Source of the DNA: Cristatella mucedo
Lineage: Eukaryota; Bryozoa; Phylactolaemata; Cristatellidae
Assembly (NCBI GenBank): GCA_009760855.2
Contig: WPIO01000030.1
Coordinates: 2,225,001-2,289,000 of the forward strand
Direction: 5' to 3'
Length of the DNA stretch: 64,000 nt
Shown: one piece after another, positions 60,741-64,000 of the stretch
Position numbering within the stretch: position 1 is the stretch's first letter
Layout: every line of letters starts with the position of its first letter
Notes under the pieces: model-generated
Seen by the model: the letters and a program-made list of their open reading frames with translations, nothing else
Told to the model about the DNA's origin: nothing
Databases searched by the model: none
Translations under genes and position numbers: made by a program

Positions 60741-61859
60741 GCAGCCAACTAGCCAAAGTGGACTGCTTCTCAGCTTTACTGTATTTTGAAGTCTGATATT
60801 TCGCCCGATATTCGTGCATTCTTACTGTCATGCACGGAAGATATCGGCAGGGAGTTTCACTCTCAGAAGTTGAAGAAGTCTTCTCCTTAAATAGCTGGAT
60901 ACCAAAGAAGTCGATTATAGCTTTAGGTAATTTGGCTGTATTGGACCGTAGTGAATCAGCAAGACTATTCCTCAGTTGTCGCAGTGACAGGTAATGAAGT
61001 ATGAGTTACTCCACAAATCATATATTAAGCTTGGGGACAGCTGATATATGGTGACAGGTTGCAGTACAGAAATAGCTAGCTTGTCGTATGGTATAGGTGG
61101 TGGGTAAGAGTGATCCTATTTTTGGTGATTACAGTATGGCAGAACAAATTCTGCTCATCACTTGCTACACGTCTCTGTCGCACCGGTCTATAATATTAAG
61201 TCGCAAGCTACCCATTGTGACCACATAGCTACATTCATCTACTTTATTTACCTTTGGCACTTCAAGTTCCTACCAGTGGCGAGTAAAAATCATCGCTAAA
61301 ACACGAGGTCCTTCTGCAACCTGCTAGAATGGGACGTAAAAGCTAGCTATGGCTAGGCAAGAAGCAACCACTCGTAGCGACTGCTCGTTATGACCTGCCA
61401 TGTTCATAGAAAATTCACCTCAACAAACAGAGTAGCTCTCTCGGTAGCTAAAGATTGCTAGTGCCAGCTGCGAAAGAAGCCATATCACTGGGCAACCTTG
61501 GTGCCTGACTTAGGATGGCTAACTCCTGCAGACATAGTGGCTAGACAGCCTCTAGTATCTATCTATCTAGTATCTAGTATCTAGTATCTAGATCCTTGAT
61601 CAACTGCTGGATACCTCTAGGATCTTTCAGAGACTTCTTTACAATCGTTGATGGACTTTCTGTTCGAATAGCTGGCTAAACCCCAATCTATGCTACTGAA
61701 GAGAGATAGCAGAGGAAGTCAGTTCTCTATTGAATAAGATAAAGATGAGCTGCCTCGGCTCTAGTGCTGCTGTGGCTTGCTGTATGCCCACGTGTAGGGC
61801 ATCCGTCCTAGGTGACCTCGCCCGTAGTGCTTGCGCCTGCTCCCTCGTCAATTAGAATG
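60741..61859. other. no recognisable gene; short CTAGTAT repeat
   Basis: A short tandem CTAGTAT array at about 61557-61592. Nothing else assigned. Confidence 0.6.
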
Positions 61860-63180
61860 AACGGCTCGAGGTGAGGTGGCATGCACAGTATTAGCATGCA
61901 AAGGACAAATCACAAGGGTCTGCCAATTCTATAAGAAACCGCTGAAAATTAAGTTTCCTTTTTAATGTCTGCAAATCACAGATATAGTGACATTTGTTTG
62001 GCGTGAGCTCTAAGTATTTCATGAATGAGCCATAAATAAATGGTCCCTAGAGGATTTGAGATTATTAGAGGAACAGCTAAAGGCTCGTTCACGCTTTGAG
62101 TATTGATTTCTCCCAATCGCTTGAATCTTTGGTATGTATATCACAAAAGCTGGTGTGTACGGGACCACGAGTTACACCTAGGTGAGACTTAATCGTGACG
62201 GTGCATCCAGAATTGGCTTTACTTCTCGGCCAAAACCAAGCAAGATTAAAGAAGTGACCATGCACAGGCATAATTACCAGTTTTCTTGTGCATTGCTTTG
62301 AAAATGCATGGTAGACGACATACTCATCTAAGAAATTGAAACATTCAACGATAGTTTCTGGTTATAAGCACATATGAGCTCCTTGCATTATAATCATCAG
62401 GTCAGGCTGCTTGTGGTAAGACTATCCAGAAAATTTAAAGCTCATTCGGAAGAACATCGTTAAAGGCACGTTCTGGCTTTAGCCTTGCCAAGCAGTTTTT
62501 AAGCGATCTCCGGTGAGACCCAGGAAGAAGGAACCCATGGCCCATGACATGACCCATGGGAGGACTGAATTTTCAAAATTCCTCAAAGCTAGATGACCAA
62601 GTAAAGGCAGAATTCGGACCGAAGAGTGGCCAGCACTAAACTCACGGTTTAAACACAACGATAACTATTTAGGCACTAGAGATGGTGGCATGATGCCTAG
62701 CCTTGGTAGAAGGCTGGAGTAAGAGAATGAACGGCCTACAAGTCATTGACAAAAGGAAAAATCGATATGCTGCTTCACTTGGTGCCAGTGTGGGTAAGCG
62801 AAAATGGAGAAAATGTGTTTACTTTGACGTTCATGACAGCCTAGCCTGGAAGCATCGTTTTTTGCATAGGCTAGAAGAGCTTGAAGCAGTGAGCTAGAGA
62901 AGTTGGGCCGGGATGTCACAAAACGGATGAAGCAACTTGAATGTTGTATCCCTGTATGAGCAAGCTCAAGTTTTTAATGCTATTTAGCTGAAACTGGAAA
63001 TAATTAACTGTGCTAGTGCGATCTGCTGCTGAAATATCACCTAGCAATAGGGCAAATAGATTTAATGCAAATTCTATTGGGAGGGAATATGCTGGCAGAA
63101 AAAATATGACCTTAAACCTTACTTTTTCTGAATCAGATTATTACGCCCACATCTTGTAAGTTGATTTACCGCACATTACA
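61860..63180 (-). mobile_element. very decayed LINE-B with an unassigned insert
   Basis: GGCATGCACAGTATTAGCATG and GGTCCCTAGAGGATTTGAGA (61870-62065), then after about 550 bp of unrelated sequence GGCATGATGCCTAGCCTTGG, GAAGTTGGGCCGGGATGTCA and TTTTTCTGAATCAGATTATT (62690-63140), follow LINE-B order in reverse. No frame is intact. Confidence 0.6.
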
Positions 63181-63344
63181 TTAGAAAATGTCGCAGTTAT
63201 CTATATTTGTATTGTGCAAGGTGGTTACAGGTAATTGAATCTGTAGATTTATTCAGAGGCTGTAGTTTAATCATTAAGGAGCTTAGCATTCGATAAAATG
63301 ATAAACACACTGTTTGGGGCAAATATTAAAGCAATCACAATACA

Positions 63345-63425
63345 TCTTATATAGAACCCTCAGAGAACTCAATCTCTTTTTAGGCACTTTACATTTGCTG
63401 CAAATAAAGTTCGATCCAATGTTTA
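63345..63425 (-). mobile_element. LINE-B 3' tail remnant
   Basis: ACCCTCAGAGAACTCAATCT, TTAGGCACTTTACATTTGCTG and CAAATAAAG match the LINE-B 3' UTR hairpin and flank. Confidence 0.7.
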
Positions 63426-63442
63426 GCATGAAAATATAATTC

Positions 63443-63530
63443 ATTTGTATAGCACCCTAAGAGAACCAAACCTGTATTCAGGCACATCACATAAGCTACG
63501 GGCTCGAATCCAAGACCTGGGTAATCGATT
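63443..63530 (-). mobile_element. SINE (type A) remnant
   Basis: A reversed hairpin (TAGCACCCTAAGAGAACC, CAGGCACATCACAT) followed by GGGCTCGAATCCAAGACC, the reverse of the tRNA-like B-box region at 10445-10461. Confidence 0.5.
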
Positions 63531-63568
63531 ATATTTAACTTGAACTTGATCAGGCGAACACCTTAATT

Positions 63569-63757
63569 CAGTGGTTTTCAACCTGTTAGTTGCGAAACCT
63601 TCGAGGATCGAACGACCCTTTTACAGAGGTCACCCAAGACCATCATAACACAAGCACTTCCACATTTCGCACACAACAATGTTATGGTTGAGGGGGTCGC
63701 CACGGCACGAGGGACTCTATTAAAGTGTAGCGGCATTAGGAAGGTTGAGAACCACTC
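63569..63757 (+). mobile_element. SPIN-like hAT MITE
   Basis: The left end CAGTGGTTTTCAACCTGT and the right end AGGTTGAGAACCACT form 15-16 bp terminal inverted repeats. Interior GCGACC-type motifs (ACGACCCTTTTACAGAGGTC; GGGGGTCGCCACGGCACGAG; reversed TTCCTAATGCCGCTACAC) resemble the SPIN/Charlie group of hAT MITEs that begin CAGTGGTTCTCAACCTTCC. About 190 bp with no coding capacity. An 8-bp target-site duplication is not obvious. Confidence 0.75.
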
Positions 63758-64000
63758 GCTGTGTTTAAGGCTAGGCTTTACAGACTAGGGCCAAATCGAC
63801 TTGGCAATTAGGAGGTATTGTTATGTCAGTGCAGGAATGCCTATTCCATCACTCATTTTTGGTTTTCCGGTACTGGTTATCGCCAAGGTCTATTTTCGGA
63901 CTTTGCATTGCAAAGCTAAGGAGCACTGCCTTTGTCATTCAGGCATAACTAGTCTGAAATACACTGTAGTCATCGGATTTTACGGTTTCTGAAATGGCCT

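Overview
The window looks like intron-rich, repeat-rich nuclear DNA from a metazoan, most likely an invertebrate. It holds one well-supported host gene spread over about 19 kb, with decayed non-LTR retrotransposons (LINEs), tRNA-derived SINEs, DNA-transposon derivatives, one Ty3/gypsy fossil and simple repeats around and inside it. I see no bacterial operons, rRNA genes, convincing functional tRNA genes or CRISPR arrays. I cannot name the species. The SPIN-like hAT element near the right edge and the CR1/L2-type LINEs fit many invertebrate phyla.

Host gene. An alpha-arrestin (arrestin domain-containing protein, ARRDC family) runs on the + strand from an ATG at 11356 to a stop ending at 30692. 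I assembled eight coding exons: 11356-11470, 16395-16565, 18482-18613, 21103-21362, 22253-22435, 24933-25013, 28123-28234 and 30439-30692. All are bounded by GT/AG, the phases agree across all seven introns, and together they encode 435 residues with an N-terminal arrestin fold, a C-terminal arrestin fold and a PPKY (PPxY) tail motif. A decayed copy of the terminal exon plus 3' flank lies about 3.4 kb downstream (34060-34440).

Left arm (1-11000). A broken Ty3/gypsy pol fossil (1 to about 3450) is interrupted by a LINE fragment. Next come a SINE, a 5'-truncated LINE-B and a decayed member of a multicopy intronless gene family (6390-8656) that is split by a young LINE-A insertion. A 1.27-kb element with long inverted repeats (8934-10200) and two SINEs lie just before the arrestin gene.

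Right arm (30700-64000). No host gene is recognisable here. There are two recurring LINE families. LINE-A has YADD reverse transcriptase and an (ATTAC)n tail. LINE-B ends in a GGCGCTTT hairpin followed by an (ATT)n-like tail. Several insertions are nested: LINE-B in LINE-B (40100-41606), SINE in SINE (34744-35095) and LINE-A in LINE-B (54765-56520). The longest LINE-A copy (51240-54735, minus strand) keeps most of an endonuclease-RT polyprotein. A SPIN-like hAT MITE sits at 63569-63757.

I found no convincing new multi-gene system. The most useful observations are the arrestin gene model with its duplicated last exon, the SINE that carries a LINE-type 3' hairpin, the SPIN-like element, and the split multicopy gene-family copy.
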